Source: Acidimicrobiales bacterium (GTDB lineage Bacteria; Actinomycetota; Acidimicrobiia; Acidimicrobiales; SZUA-35). From it: a stretch of 56,686 nucleotides of DNA. The stretch is from contig JAHDCC010000021.1 of NCBI GenBank assembly GCA_020630065.1, positions 2,819 to 59,504 of the forward strand. Direction: 5' to 3'. Below are positions 7,369 through 16,686 of this stretch, one piece after another. Numbering within the stretch: the first letter of the stretch is position 1; every line of letters starts with the position of its first letter. The notes under the pieces are model-generated. The model had not been told where the DNA came from. It did not search any database and saw only the letters and a program-made list of their open reading frames with translations. The translations under genes were made by a program, and so were the position numbers.

Positions 7369-10107
7369 GTGCCGAACGTGGCTCAACCACTTGTCATTGT
7401 CGAATCTCCTGCAAAAGCCAGGACTATCGCCGGTTATTTGGGCGATGAATATGTAGTCGAATCTTCGATCGGTCATATCCGTGACTTGCCGAAGAACGCA
7501 GCCGCTGTGCCCAAAAAGTACAAGTCTCAGAAGTGGTCACGGCTAGGCATAGACGTCGAGAACGACTTCGCCCCCCTATATGTAGTATCGGACGAAAAAA
7601 AAGACCACGTTAAGAAACTCAAGGCTCTACTTAAAGAAGCGACTGAACTTGTTCTCGCAACTGATGAGGATCGCGAAGGGGAAGCGATCGCCTGGCATCT
7701 GCTCGAAGTGTTGAACCCTCGAGTCCCGGTAAAACGGATGGTGTTTCATGAGATCACGCCCGAAGCGATCCAGCGAGCGATCGACAACCCTCGAGAAATA
7801 GATAAACGCCTGGTCAACGCTCAAGAAGCCCGTCGCCTCCTCGACCGGCTCTACGGGTACGAAGTTTCGCCCGTGTTATGGAAAAAAGTTAAACCTCGCC
7901 TTTCGGCCGGACGAGTACAAAGCGTCGCCACCCGGGTCATCGTTGAACGAGAACGTCAACGCATTGCGTTTCAATCAGCGAACTACTGGGATCTGAACGG
8001 AACATTCACCGCCGGATCGGAACGCCCATTCACCGCGATGCTTCTCGAAGTTGACGGCAAGCGGATAGCGAGTGGTAAAGATTTTGCCCAAAGCGGCGAA
8101 CTGAAAGCCGACAAGTTTGTTCACCTCGACGAGGCTCGCGCCCGGTCGTTAGCTACATCGTTAGAAGGCCGCCCGGCGACCGTAGTCAGCCGAGAAGCGA
8201 AACCTCACCGACGCCGCCCAGCAGCACCGTTTATCACCTCGACATATCAGCAAGAGGCAAGTCGAAAACTTCGCCTGTCTTCAGCTCAAGCGATGCGAGT
8301 AGCGCAAGGCCTGTACGAGCGAGGTTTCATCACCTACATGCGTACCGACTCGACGACGCTATCACAGTCAGCGCTCGACGCGGCACGCTCTCAAATCAAG
8401 GAACGTTTCGGGGCCGACTACGTGCCCGAAAAGCCTCGAACCTATCAGAACAAAGTAAAGAACGCTCAAGAAGCCCACGAAGCGATCCGCCCAGCCGGTG
8501 ACACGTTCCGAACCCCTGAACAGGTAGCAGATCAACTCAGCGCACCAGAGCTTCGAGTGTACGAACTGATCTGGAAACGGACTGTGGCTTCTCAGATGAC
8601 CGACGCGGTTGGTGAAACCGTTACGTTGCGTCTCGGCGTCGACTCGGCCAACGGCGAAAACACGACCTTCACCACCTCCGGTACCACCCTCACCCATCAA
8701 GGTTTCCTGAAGGTTTACGTCGAAGGAACCGACGACGTCGAAAAATCCAAAGACGGCAAAGAAAAAGATCAACGCCTCCCAGCGTTGGCTAAAGGCGACT
8801 CGGCGCAGCTGACCACGGTCGAAGCAGCCGGCCACGATACACAACCTCCGGCCCGGTTCACCGAAGCGTCGCTGGTCAAACGACTTGAAGAGTTAGGTGT
8901 AGGCCGACCGTCAACCTACGCCTCGATCATGGGCACAATCCAGGCCCGCGGTTACGCCTGGAAAAAAGGTTCAGCTCTGGTTCCCAGCTACCTAGCTTTT
9001 GCTGTCATCACCTTGCTCGAACAGCACTTCCCCGACCTGGTCGACTACGCGTTCACCGCCCGCATGGAAGACGACCTCGACAACATCGCCAACGGGTCCA
9101 AAGACCAAGGTCCATGGCTGTCACAGTTCTACTTTGGTGAAGACGAAGACCCGGGCCTTAAAGATAAGGTCAACGACCGTCTCGGTGACATCGATGCCCG
9201 AGCCGTTAACTCGATTCCTCTCGGCGCCGACTCCGACGGGGTAGCCATCGTGGCCCGTGTCGGCAAATTCGGTCCGTATCTCGAACGAGGCGAAGACACC
9301 AAATCTATCCCCGACGACATTCCACCTGACGAGTTGACCGCGGAACGGGCCGAAGAGATTCTGGCGGTTCCCGACTTAATCAAACTAGGTGACCACCCCG
9401 AAACAGGTCTCGCTGTAACCGTCCGAGACGGCAAATTCGGCCCGTACGTCCAAATGGGGGAGATGCCAGAGAAAGGCGACAAAGACGCTGAGAAGCCTCA
9501 AACATCGTCGCTGTTCGAGGCTATGGACATGGGCACCGTCACGTTAGACGACGCCGTTGAACTGTTGAAGATCCCTCGAGTGCTTGGGGTCGACCCGTCG
9601 GACGGCCGTGAGATCGTAGCAAAAAATGGTCCGTTCGGTCCCTACATTCACAAAGACCCATTAGAAGAAGGGAAGCGGGCCGAGACCCGATCGTTCCCCG
9701 AAGAAGACCGACTGTTCACAATGACGTTGGACGAGGCGATCAAAATGTTCGCCGAGCCGAAACGCAGACGTGGTCAACGGGCCGCAGCCGGACCGCTTAA
9801 AGAGCTGGGTATCGACCCAACAACCGACAAAGCGGTAGAGGTCAAGTCTGGTCGTTTTGGTGAGTACGTAACCGACGGCGAAATCAACGCGTCACTCACT
9901 GTGAACGACTCGGTAGAACGAATAGACATCACCCGAGCCTCCGAACTGTTGGCTATCCGCCGCCGGAAACTCGAACTTGACCCGCCGAAGCCGAAGAAAA
10001 AGGCCAAAAAGAAGGCGGCAAAAAAGAAGCCAGCTAAGAAAGCGGCAGCCAAGAAAAAGACCGCTAAGAAAGCTACGGCCAAGAAAAAGCCAGCCAAAAA
10101 AGCGTAG
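7369..10107 (+). CDS. topA: DNA topoisomerase I (TopA), actinobacterial type with basic tail
   Basis: 912-aa type IA topoisomerase that relaxes negative supercoils. The N-terminal TOPRIM domain has LVIVESPAKARTIAGYLG and ATDEDREGEAIAWHLLEVL; the catalytic tyrosine is in GFITYMRTDSTTLS (about residue 323). The C-terminal half lacks the four-Cys zinc fingers of the E. coli enzyme and instead has repeated RDGKFGPYV-type modules, then a 45-residue Lys/Ala/Pro tail. This layout is the one known for actinobacterial TopA, where the basic tail increases processivity. The start is GTG 7369 (gtgccgaacgtg). No neighbour is fused or overlapping. Confidence 0.96.
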   Translation: MPNVAQPLVIVESPAKARTIAGYLGDEYVVESSIGHIRDLPKNAAAVPKKYKSQKWSRLGIDVENDFAPLYVVSDEKKDHVKKLKALLKEATELVLATDEDREGEAIAWHLLEVLNPRVPVKRMVFHEITPEAIQRAIDNPREIDKRLVNAQEARRLLDRLYGYEVSPVLWKKVKPRLSAGRVQSVATRVIVERERQRIAFQSANYWDLNGTFTAGSERPFTAMLLEVDGKRIASGKDFAQSGELKADKFVHLDEARARSLATSLEGRPATVVSREAKPHRRRPAAPFITSTYQQEASRKLRLSSAQAMRVAQGLYERGFITYMRTDSTTLSQSALDAARSQIKERFGADYVPEKPRTYQNKVKNAQEAHEAIRPAGDTFRTPEQVADQLSAPELRVYELIWKRTVASQMTDAVGETVTLRLGVDSANGENTTFTTSGTTLTHQGFLKVYVEGTDDVEKSKDGKEKDQRLPALAKGDSAQLTTVEAAGHDTQPPARFTEASLVKRLEELGVGRPSTYASIMGTIQARGYAWKKGSALVPSYLAFAVITLLEQHFPDLVDYAFTARMEDDLDNIANGSKDQGPWLSQFYFGEDEDPGLKDKVNDRLGDIDARAVNSIPLGADSDGVAIVARVGKFGPYLERGEDTKSIPDDIPPDELTAERAEEILAVPDLIKLGDHPETGLAVTVRDGKFGPYVQMGEMPEKGDKDAEKPQTSSLFEAMDMGTVTLDDAVELLKIPRVLGVDPSDGREIVAKNGPFGPYIHKDPLEEGKRAETRSFPEEDRLFTMTLDEAIKMFAEPKRRRGQRAAAGPLKELGIDPTTDKAVEVKSGRFGEYVTDGEINASLTVNDSVERIDITRASELLAIRRRKLELDPPKPKKKAKKKAAKKKPAKKAAAKKKTAKKATAKKKPAKKA

Positions 10108-10123
10108 TCCGGCTAGTTGAAGC

Positions 10124-10139
10124 TGCCGGGGTCGGCAGG
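10124..10139 (+). terminator. Short GC stem-loop after topA
   Basis: ctgcc-ggggtc-ggcag stem, about 17 bp past the topA stop; only 5 bp and no U run, so a weak candidate. The rest of 10140-10272 shows no gene; it must hold the promoter for the GH92-GT4 operon, but I see no convincing -35/-10 pair. Confidence 0.3.
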
Positions 10140-10272
10140 TCCGGTTGATAGATGGGTCTAAACTTTTTCACTAATAGTTAGCGATTCATCCGCCGGAAAC
10201 AAACACGAAATATTGATGATCTACTGTTCTTTCTATGAAGGAACTGGTGGTACTTGATCGGCGAACACGACG

Positions 10273-12486
10273 TTGAGCGATCACGTTGTAGACCCGTTCA
10301 TAGGCACCGGGGTAACGGACCTAGGAGATCCTGAAGGAGTTTCGGCCACATGGTGGTGGCCGAAACCCCAGGTAGGCAACACTCATCCTGGCGCGACGTT
10401 CCCGCTGGGGATGGTATCGGCCTGCGCCTATTCGGGGGCGTACCCCACCGGGTACGGGCAACACCAGTTAGCGACCGAAGGGGTCCCGCCCCAACTATTC
10501 GACCGGCTAGCCGCTTCCGGGTTTACCCACTTCCAACAGTCCGGGACAGGAGCGATCCGCAAGTACTACAACTATCTTCGAACAACCCCAATGCTGGACC
10601 CGCTCGACGATGTCGGCAACAACTGGAACCTCGAAGACGAACACGCCGAACCGGGATATTACCGGACCAAACTATCTTCAGGCATCGAATGTGAACTGAC
10701 AGTCGGCCCTAAAAGCGCCGTCCACCGATACACGTTCCCAGAACACGACGACGCTCGACTCGTAATCGACTTTTCGTTGGGTGGCCTAGCCATAGAACAC
10801 GGCCGGACCGTCCCGGTTAGAGCCCACATCCAGTCATTGGGTCACGGCGTATCCCAAGGCGAACTGATGGTCGAAGGGGTCCCGCTGGCAGTCCACATCG
10901 AATGTGACGCCCCCGAATGGCGTCAAATGTTGTGGTACGACCGTCGCCTCATGCCTGGGGGAACCCAACTCGAATTCGACTACATCCGGCCCACCACGCT
11001 TCGGCCATTCGGCATGCTGTATCGAGGGCCAACAAAACCCGGCCAAACCATCGAGATAAGTTTCGGGTTCTCGCTACGGGGAACCGAACAAGCAAAACAG
11101 AACCTGGTTGAAGACGTAGCCAGTGAACAACCCCGGTTTCAACATCGACGCGACGCCACCACCGCTGTTTGGTGCGATCATTTAGAAACCATCGAAACCG
11201 GCGCCACCGCCGACGATCGTAAAACCGTCTTTGAAACAGCTCTCTACCATTCGCTGATCAAACCGTGTTTCGCTCAAGACGAAAGCCCTTTTTGGGATGT
11301 CGAAGGCCCGTTCGTGTTCGACATTTGCACCCTGTGGGACATTTACAAAACCCAGTTACCGCTGCTAGCGGCGATCGAGCCTGAACGGGCCGTCGAACTG
11401 GCCGTCGCCCAAATCCAGACGTTTGAACAAGAAGGCAACTTCCCGATCGGCTACCGCATGGCCCGCGGCTCAGACCGGTTCTTCCGGCAAGGCAGCAGCC
11501 TTATGCACACCTTCCTCGCTGACCTTTGCGCAATTGGGGTCACCGGAATCGACTGGGACTGGGCGCTCGTCCATATGGAAACCGACCTGCGCCGCAACTA
11601 CGGCGAAGAGTACATCGAAAAAGGTGTTGTCCATCCAGTCAGCCACACCCTCGACTTGGCGACCGCCTACCATTGCACCGCAAAAGTAGCGAGACATCTG
11701 GGCGATGCGGCATCGGCCGAACAGCTTGAAACGCTCTCCGGCTCATGGGTGAACGCATTCGACCCGTCAACCGGGCTGCTGATCGACTCGACGTTCTACG
11801 AGGGCGGTAAATGGAACTACTCGTTCCGTCTGCTGCACGACATGGCCCGCCGAATAGACATTGCCGGTGGTGAAAACCAGTTCTGTGAACTGCTCGACCA
11901 GTTCTTCGGGATCGGGCAGCCGCCCGTCAAACAGCCTTCGGTAAACCCGACCGCATACGACATGCAAGCCGGTTATGCGCTAAACCGCTTCGAAGGTTTA
12001 AATAACGAACCCGACATGGAGACGCCATGGGCGTACCATTACGTAGGTCGACCAGACCGCACCGCCGAAGTCGTACACGCCGCGATAAACAACCAGTTTG
12101 GTTTGGGTCGCGGAGGGCTACCCGGCAACGACGACTCGGGCGGGTTGAGCGCATGGTACGTGTGGGCAAGTCTCGGCCTGTTCCCGGTCGCAGGCCAAAA
12201 CCTGTTCCTGCTGCACCCTCCCTCCTTTGCTCAGAGTCGTCTAAAAGTCGGCTCGAAGAAGGTCACGATCGAAGCCGACGGTTTCGTTGAACCACAGGCC
12301 ACTCGACCGCCACAGTATGTCCAGTCCGTCGAAGTAGACGGCGAACCACTTGACCGCACGTGGATATCGGGCACCGAACTGCGGGCGGCGAACGTCATCA
12401 AATTCTCGCTAGGGGACCAACGGTCCAGCTGGGGCAAAAAAACCCGGCCACCATCGCTTTCAACACAACAAACGATCAAGGAGTAA
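10273..12486 (+). CDS. GH92 family glycosidase (alpha-1,2-mannosidase type)
   Basis: 737-aa glycoside hydrolase family 92 protein. The N-terminal beta domain begins VVDPFIGTG and has GNTHPGATFPLGMVSACAYSG; the catalytic (alpha/alpha)6 domain ends with NNEPDMETPWAYHYVG and GLPGNDDSGGLSAWYVWASLGLFPV, the family's Ca2+ and catalytic Asp region (about residue 617). GH92 enzymes are inverting, Ca2+-dependent exo-alpha-mannosidases. The start is TTG 10273: an in-frame TGA lies 18 bases upstream, so nothing longer is possible. Most GH92 enzymes are exported, but this one has no signal peptide and begins directly at the conserved domain, so it should act in the cytoplasm. It ends 2 bp before the glycosyltransferase gene. 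Confidence 0.87.
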   Translation: MSDHVVDPFIGTGVTDLGDPEGVSATWWWPKPQVGNTHPGATFPLGMVSACAYSGAYPTGYGQHQLATEGVPPQLFDRLAASGFTHFQQSGTGAIRKYYNYLRTTPMLDPLDDVGNNWNLEDEHAEPGYYRTKLSSGIECELTVGPKSAVHRYTFPEHDDARLVIDFSLGGLAIEHGRTVPVRAHIQSLGHGVSQGELMVEGVPLAVHIECDAPEWRQMLWYDRRLMPGGTQLEFDYIRPTTLRPFGMLYRGPTKPGQTIEISFGFSLRGTEQAKQNLVEDVASEQPRFQHRRDATTAVWCDHLETIETGATADDRKTVFETALYHSLIKPCFAQDESPFWDVEGPFVFDICTLWDIYKTQLPLLAAIEPERAVELAVAQIQTFEQEGNFPIGYRMARGSDRFFRQGSSLMHTFLADLCAIGVTGIDWDWALVHMETDLRRNYGEEYIEKGVVHPVSHTLDLATAYHCTAKVARHLGDAASAEQLETLSGSWVNAFDPSTGLLIDSTFYEGGKWNYSFRLLHDMARRIDIAGGENQFCELLDQFFGIGQPPVKQPSVNPTAYDMQAGYALNRFEGLNNEPDMETPWAYHYVGRPDRTAEVVHAAINNQFGLGRGGLPGNDDSGGLSAWYVWASLGLFPVAGQNLFLLHPPSFAQSRLKVGSKKVTIEADGFVEPQATRPPQYVQSVEVDGEPLDRTWISGTELRAANVIKFSLGDQRSSWGKKTRPPSLSTQQTIKE

Positions 12487-12488
12487 CT

Positions 12489-13763
12489 ATGTCTAAACCA
12501 ACTCGCCGCCTGGTTATCGTCGTACGAGCCGACCCTGTGATCTGCGGACATTCCGGAGAGGCCCGAAATCTGGCCGAGGCCGCCCTCTCTCGAGGTTTCG
12601 ACGACGTCCGAATCGTGACCTGGCCGATCGAACAGCTGCAACGCTCAGGTCTGCCGCTCAAACCGCTCGAATCGGTTCTTCCGTACAGTGAAGGCATCAC
12701 CGTCGAACGGCCAGCCCCAGTAGGAGACTACAAAATCCCGGACGGCCGCTACCTGGCCGGTATGGTTGGCCGCCTAGTTGAACTCTTCACCGACGGCGTC
12801 CCAACTGTGGCGATGTCTCTCTACCTCACCCCGCACGCTACCGCTATCAGCGAAGCGTTATCGGTCGCCCGCCGAACAGGTCTACCAGTGAAAGTAACCT
12901 CGATTGCAGAAGCTGTCGGCTCCGACATCACGAACGTCGTCCGATCATGCGTCGACGAAGGCAACTTCGGAGCCGCAGCCCAAGTTTTCGCCAACTACTT
13001 GTCCCACAACGTGTGTGTCGCCGTTTCTGACTACACAAAGCGGCTCATCGTTGAGGCGGCAGAAGCCATCGACACCGCCCAAGGCACCATGTTCGCCAGC
13101 CAATGCCAAGACCGGGTAACGGTCTCCTACCCGGCGATCGACAGTTCCGTGTTCACCGAAATAACCGACAACGAAATCGAATCGGCGTTAGAGAAACGAG
13201 ACCTGGAACGAGGAAACTATGTTCTGTTCCTTTCACGTCAAACTAAAGCAAAAGGCGTCGACGATCTGATAGACGGCTTCTGCCGCTCGAAAGCGTCAGC
13301 GACCTCGAAACTAGTCCTCGGGGGAACCGGTCCAGATTCGGAAAGTTTCCGCAAACAAGCCAGCGAATCTGCGGCCGCCGACCGGATCGTGTTCTTCGAC
13401 GATATTGACGACACCGAAAAACGTTTGCTTATGGCCGGGGCGGGTGCATACGCTTTGCCAAGTAAACCACGCCCAGAATTTACCGAAACATTCGGGATCG
13501 CTCTGGTCGAAAAAATGTTGGCCGGAGGTGGCCCGGTCATTACCACCACGACCGGGGGTATTCCCGAAGCGGTCGGCGACGCCGCCCTAATCGTCGAGGC
13601 AGGCTCACCCAACTCGATCGCATCAGCAATCGATGATGCCATGCTGTACATGTCTGCCGAAGAGCTAAAGGCATTCGAGTCTCAAGCCAAAGCCCATGCG
13701 TTGCAGTTTGACCGGATCAACGTCTTTGACCAACTCTTCGACAACGTATTGGTCCCGAACTAG
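12489..13763 (+). CDS. GT4-family glycosyltransferase
   Basis: 424-aa GT-B glycosyltransferase. The N-terminal half starts RLVIVVRADPVICGHSGEARNLAEAAL; the C-terminal half has YVLFLSRQTKAKGVDDLIDGF, KLVLGGTGPDSE, and the GT4 E-x7-E signature in TETFGIALVEKMLAGG (about residue 332), which contacts the sugar nucleotide. The frame is open further upstream, but the ATG at 12489 has an AAGGAG ribosome site just before it and lies 2 bp after the GH92 stop. The pair is therefore one transcription unit: one enzyme that probably builds and one that breaks a glycoside. Donor and acceptor cannot be told from sequence. A strong hairpin follows. Confidence 0.85.
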   Translation: MSKPTRRLVIVVRADPVICGHSGEARNLAEAALSRGFDDVRIVTWPIEQLQRSGLPLKPLESVLPYSEGITVERPAPVGDYKIPDGRYLAGMVGRLVELFTDGVPTVAMSLYLTPHATAISEALSVARRTGLPVKVTSIAEAVGSDITNVVRSCVDEGNFGAAAQVFANYLSHNVCVAVSDYTKRLIVEAAEAIDTAQGTMFASQCQDRVTVSYPAIDSSVFTEITDNEIESALEKRDLERGNYVLFLSRQTKAKGVDDLIDGFCRSKASATSKLVLGGTGPDSESFRKQASESAAADRIVFFDDIDDTEKRLLMAGAGAYALPSKPRPEFTETFGIALVEKMLAGGGPVITTTTGGIPEAVGDAALIVEAGSPNSIASAIDDAMLYMSAEELKAFESQAKAHALQFDRINVFDQLFDNVLVPN

Positions 13764-13772
13764 TAAAACAAC

Positions 13773-13801
13773 AATGTCCGGCCCTGAAAGGGCCGGACAT
13801 T
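13773..13801. terminator. Strong bidirectional terminator between GT4 and fba
   Basis: Perfect 13-bp stem (13773-13785 with 13789-13801) around a gaa loop, centred between two convergent genes. It is GC-rich (tgtccggccct) and has A/T bases on both sides, so it can serve both strands. Confidence 0.85.
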
Positions 13802-13845
13802 CAGTTCTAGATATGTCGTTCTAGCTGACGAATCTAAAGAAGTTG

Positions 13846-14925
13846 TTAGCTGAGCGTGTTGACGTTATTGAGCTGTTCAAACGCTTCGGTGAGTCGTTCA
13901 GTGAACGAAACTTCGGCGGCCCGCAGCCAGCTACGAGGATCATACTTCTTCTTGTTAGGAGAGTCGTCGCCTTCAGGGTTCCCGATTTGGCCCTGAAGGT
14001 AGTCATGGTTTTCGGCTTCGTAGGCTCGGATACCGTCCCAGAACGCCCACTGAAGGTCGGTGTCGATATTCATTTTTATGACACCGTAAGAGATTGCTTC
14101 GGTGATCTCTTCCGGCGTTGAACCTGAACCGCCGTGGAACACAAAGTCGACTGGTTTCTCAGCAGTATCGAATTTCTCCTGAACGTGGACTTGAGCGTCA
14201 CGCAGAATCGTCGGGGTCAGCTGAACGTTGCCTGGCTTGTACACGCCGTGAACGTTACCGAACGCTGCGGCGATCGTAAAGTTAGGGCTTACCGCCGACA
14301 GTTTTTCGTAGGCTTCAGCGATTTCTTCTGGTTTCGAGTACAGGTCTTCTGGCTTGGCGTCAGAGTTATCGACACCATCTTCCTCACCGCCGGTGATACC
14401 CAACTCGATTTCGAGGGTCATACCGATCTTCGACATGCGCTTCAAATAGTCGACGCAAATATCGATGTTTTCGTCCATCGGCTCTTCAGAAAGGTCGAGC
14501 ATATGTGAGCTGAACAGCGGTTCGCCGTGAGCTTCGAAATACGCTTCGCTTTCGTCGAGAAGGCCATCGATCCAGGGAAGAAGTTTTTTCGCTGCGTGGT
14601 CGGTGTGAAGAATAACTCGAGCTCCGTAAGCTTCCGCCATAGTTCGTACGTGAAGTGCGCCAGCGACTGCGCCCTTAACCGATGCTGACAGGTCAGAGTT
14701 GTCGAGTGATTTCCCGCCAACAAACGCCGATCCGCTGTGTGAGAACTGGATTACAACCGGCGAGTTAAGCTTCGCTGCGGTCTCCATAACCGCATTCATG
14801 CTGTTAGTTCCAATGCAGTTAGCAGCAGGGAGAGCAAACTGATTGGCTTTTGCTAAGGCAAATACCTGTGAAACGGCGTCGCCGGTAAGAACGCCGGCGG
14901 GGAATGTGTTTGACAGATCGGACAT
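13846..14925 (-). CDS. fba: Fructose-bisphosphate aldolase, class II
   Basis: 359 aa from ATG 14925, which has a GGAG site just upstream; a longer frame to 14961 adds residues unlike the family. Class IIA features: ARVILHTDHAAKK (catalytic Asp and first Zn-ligand His), LEIELGITGGEEDGVDNS, FGNVHGVYKPG and FVFHGGSGSTPEEI (further Zn-ligand His), and KMNIDTDLQWAFWDGIR. It splits fructose 1,6-bisphosphate into dihydroxyacetone phosphate and glyceraldehyde 3-phosphate in glycolysis, or the reverse in gluconeogenesis. It stands alone between a terminator and the divergent tmk. Confidence 0.96.
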   Translation of the reverse strand: MSDLSNTFPAGVLTGDAVSQVFALAKANQFALPAANCIGTNSMNAVMETAAKLNSPVVIQFSHSGSAFVGGKSLDNSDLSASVKGAVAGALHVRTMAEAYGARVILHTDHAAKKLLPWIDGLLDESEAYFEAHGEPLFSSHMLDLSEEPMDENIDICVDYLKRMSKIGMTLEIELGITGGEEDGVDNSDAKPEDLYSKPEEIAEAYEKLSAVSPNFTIAAAFGNVHGVYKPGNVQLTPTILRDAQVHVQEKFDTAEKPVDFVFHGGSGSTPEEITEAISYGVIKMNIDTDLQWAFWDGIRAYEAENHDYLQGQIGNPEGDDSPNKKKYDPRSWLRAAEVSFTERLTEAFEQLNNVNTLS

Positions 14926-15022
14926 ATAGTCTCCAATTCGGGGTTCGGTGCAGATACACACCGCTGAATACGCGTCTAAGTCTAGTGAGCTATTGCAATG
15001 TTAGTTGATAGGTTATTAGCCG

Positions 15023-15625
15023 ATGACCTATGTTACTTTTGAAGGCGGCGAAGGGTCGGGCAAGAGCACCCAGGCCCGGCTGTTGGCCAATCGTCTAGAA
15101 AACCCGGTGATAACCCGCGAACCGGGCGCCACACCACTAGGTGTTCAACTACGAGCATTGCTTCTGACCAGCGAAGAGTTCGATATTGACGCTCGGGCCG
15201 AAACACTTTTGATGGCCGCTGACCGGGCTCAACATATGGCAGAAGTCGTGCGTCCAGGACTAGCCGAAGGCCGGGTTGTGCTTTCAGACCGGTCGGTGTA
15301 TTCGTCGTTGGCGTATCAAGGTGCGGGCCGTCAACTCGGCGTCGCCCAAGTTAAACAACTCAACGAATGGGCGTTGGACGGATGCTGGCCAGATTTAGTA
15401 GTTCTGCTCGACGTTCAACGAGAAACGGCCCAAGCTAGGCTCGACCGGGCGTTAGATCGGTTAGAACAGGCGTCAGAAGAGTTCCACAAAAGAGTGCTTG
15501 AAAGTTACCGGCAGATGGCCGCCGACGACCCCGACCATTGGGTTGTCGTGTCAGCCGAAGGCACCATCGACGACGTGTCTGCTCGGGTCTGGTCGGCGGT
15601 ACGTACACGGTTGGGGTGGTCATGA
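15023..15625 (+). CDS. tmk: Thymidylate kinase
   Basis: 200 aa. The P-loop is FEGGEGSGKSTQ (about residues 6-17), the dTMP-binding stretch is DRSVYSSLAYQGAGR, and LDV.RETAQARLDRALDRLE covers the LID region. It phosphorylates dTMP to dTDP. The stop overlaps the start of holB (ATGA at 15622-15625), the familiar tmk-holB pairing, so both are translated from one mRNA. Confidence 0.95.
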   Translation: MTYVTFEGGEGSGKSTQARLLANRLENPVITREPGATPLGVQLRALLLTSEEFDIDARAETLLMAADRAQHMAEVVRPGLAEGRVVLSDRSVYSSLAYQGAGRQLGVAQVKQLNEWALDGCWPDLVVLLDVQRETAQARLDRALDRLEQASEEFHKRVLESYRQMAADDPDHWVVVSAEGTIDDVSARVWSAVRTRLGWS

Positions 15626-16686
15626 TTACCGGCATCGACCCGTGGGTCAACCTTGTAGGTCAACAAAAAGTTCGTGAACGGTTGACGGCCGCGGTCGACA
15701 ACATGGTCCACGCCTACCTTTTTCTCGGGTCGCCAGGCAGCGGAACGATGCAAGGAGCGTTAGGGTTCGCCGCGTTAATACTGTCGGACGAAGCCGACAA
15801 CCCCGAGGAGGCTGAACGCGCCGTCAAGCTAGCGGTCGCAGGCACCCACCCGGACGTTGTTGTCATCGAATCCCAAGGTTCTGCCCTTCGAGTTTCCGAA
15901 GCCGACGAGATCGCAAAAGCAAGCATGAGAACCCCCGTTGAAGGTTCGCGCAAAGTGATCGTGGTGCCAAACATCGACGTCATCGAACCGGCCGCGATCG
16001 GTAAACTGCTGAAAGTTATCGAAGAGCCGCCGCCATCAACCGTATTTGTGTTACTCGGCCAGGAAGTAGCCCCCGAATTCATCACCATCGCCAGTCGATG
16101 CGTCACCATCGAATTTGGGCCGCTTTCTGTCAACGAGATTTCAACCGTTCTACAAAACGAAAATCCGCAGGCCGGCACGGCCCGGATCGAGCTAGCGGGT
16201 ACAGCCTCCGGCGGCGACCTTGACCGCGCTAGGTTGTTACTCACCGACGAGGCGTTACATGCCCGTTCACAACTGTGGGCGTCGGTTCCATCAACTCTTG
16301 ACGGGCGAGGAACCACCACCGCTGGGTTGGTCAACGATATTCGAGACGCTATCGAAAAGTCGCTGGAACCGTTAGCGGCGAAACAACAAACCGAACTCGA
16401 AGAGTTAGCTGAATGGGTTGAACGTTTCGGTGAACGCGGCTCGGGTCGTGCCGAGCTGGTAGCGCGCCACAAACGAGAAGCCCGACGGCTTCGCACCGAC
16501 GAACTTCGCTTCGGGTTCGCTATTTTGGCTCGGCACTATCGTGACGCTGCGGTTTCGACCGGAGGTGCTGAAGTGTTTGCGCTCAACGCTATTCAGAACG
16601 CAGCCGAAAATCTCGTTCGAAACCCCAACGAGGTTCTGCTGCTCCAGAACCTGTTCATCACCGTCCAACGAACGTCGGCTCGCTGA
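15622..16686 (+). CDS. holB: DNA polymerase III subunit delta' (HolB)
   Basis: 354 aa from ATG 15622, which overlaps the tmk stop. The N terminus is typical (WVNLVGQQKVRERLTAAVDNMVHAYLFLGSPGSG), and KVIVVPNIDVIEPAAIGKLLKVIEEPPPSTVFVLL is the conserved clamp-loader core, ending in the SRC-like sensor motif (ASRCVTIEF). The P-loop is degenerate: GSPGSGTMQG lacks the Lys, and the zinc-binding cysteines of many delta' subunits are absent. Delta' does not hydrolyse ATP, so this need not affect function. The 3' end overlaps the convergent thpR gene by 29 bp. Confidence 0.88.
   Translation: MITGIDPWVNLVGQQKVRERLTAAVDNMVHAYLFLGSPGSGTMQGALGFAALILSDEADNPEEAERAVKLAVAGTHPDVVVIESQGSALRVSEADEIAKASMRTPVEGSRKVIVVPNIDVIEPAAIGKLLKVIEEPPPSTVFVLLGQEVAPEFITIASRCVTIEFGPLSVNEISTVLQNENPQAGTARIELAGTASGGDLDRARLLLTDEALHARSQLWASVPSTLDGRGTTTAGLVNDIRDAIEKSLEPLAAKQQTELEELAEWVERFGERGSGRAELVARHKREARRLRTDELRFGFAILARHYRDAAVSTGGAEVFALNAIQNAAENLVRNPNEVLLLQNLFITVQRTSAR

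Noticed and set aside
9774-10097. Minus-strand hydrophobic frame rich in Phe/Ala
   Set aside because: It is the antisense of the Lys/Ala/Pro tail of topA; the composition is a mirror effect, not a membrane protein.
15622-16686. HolB as a broken gene because its P-loop lacks Lys
   Set aside because: Delta' subunits do not need ATP hydrolysis and often have degenerate P-loops; the rest of the protein is intact and coupled to tmk.
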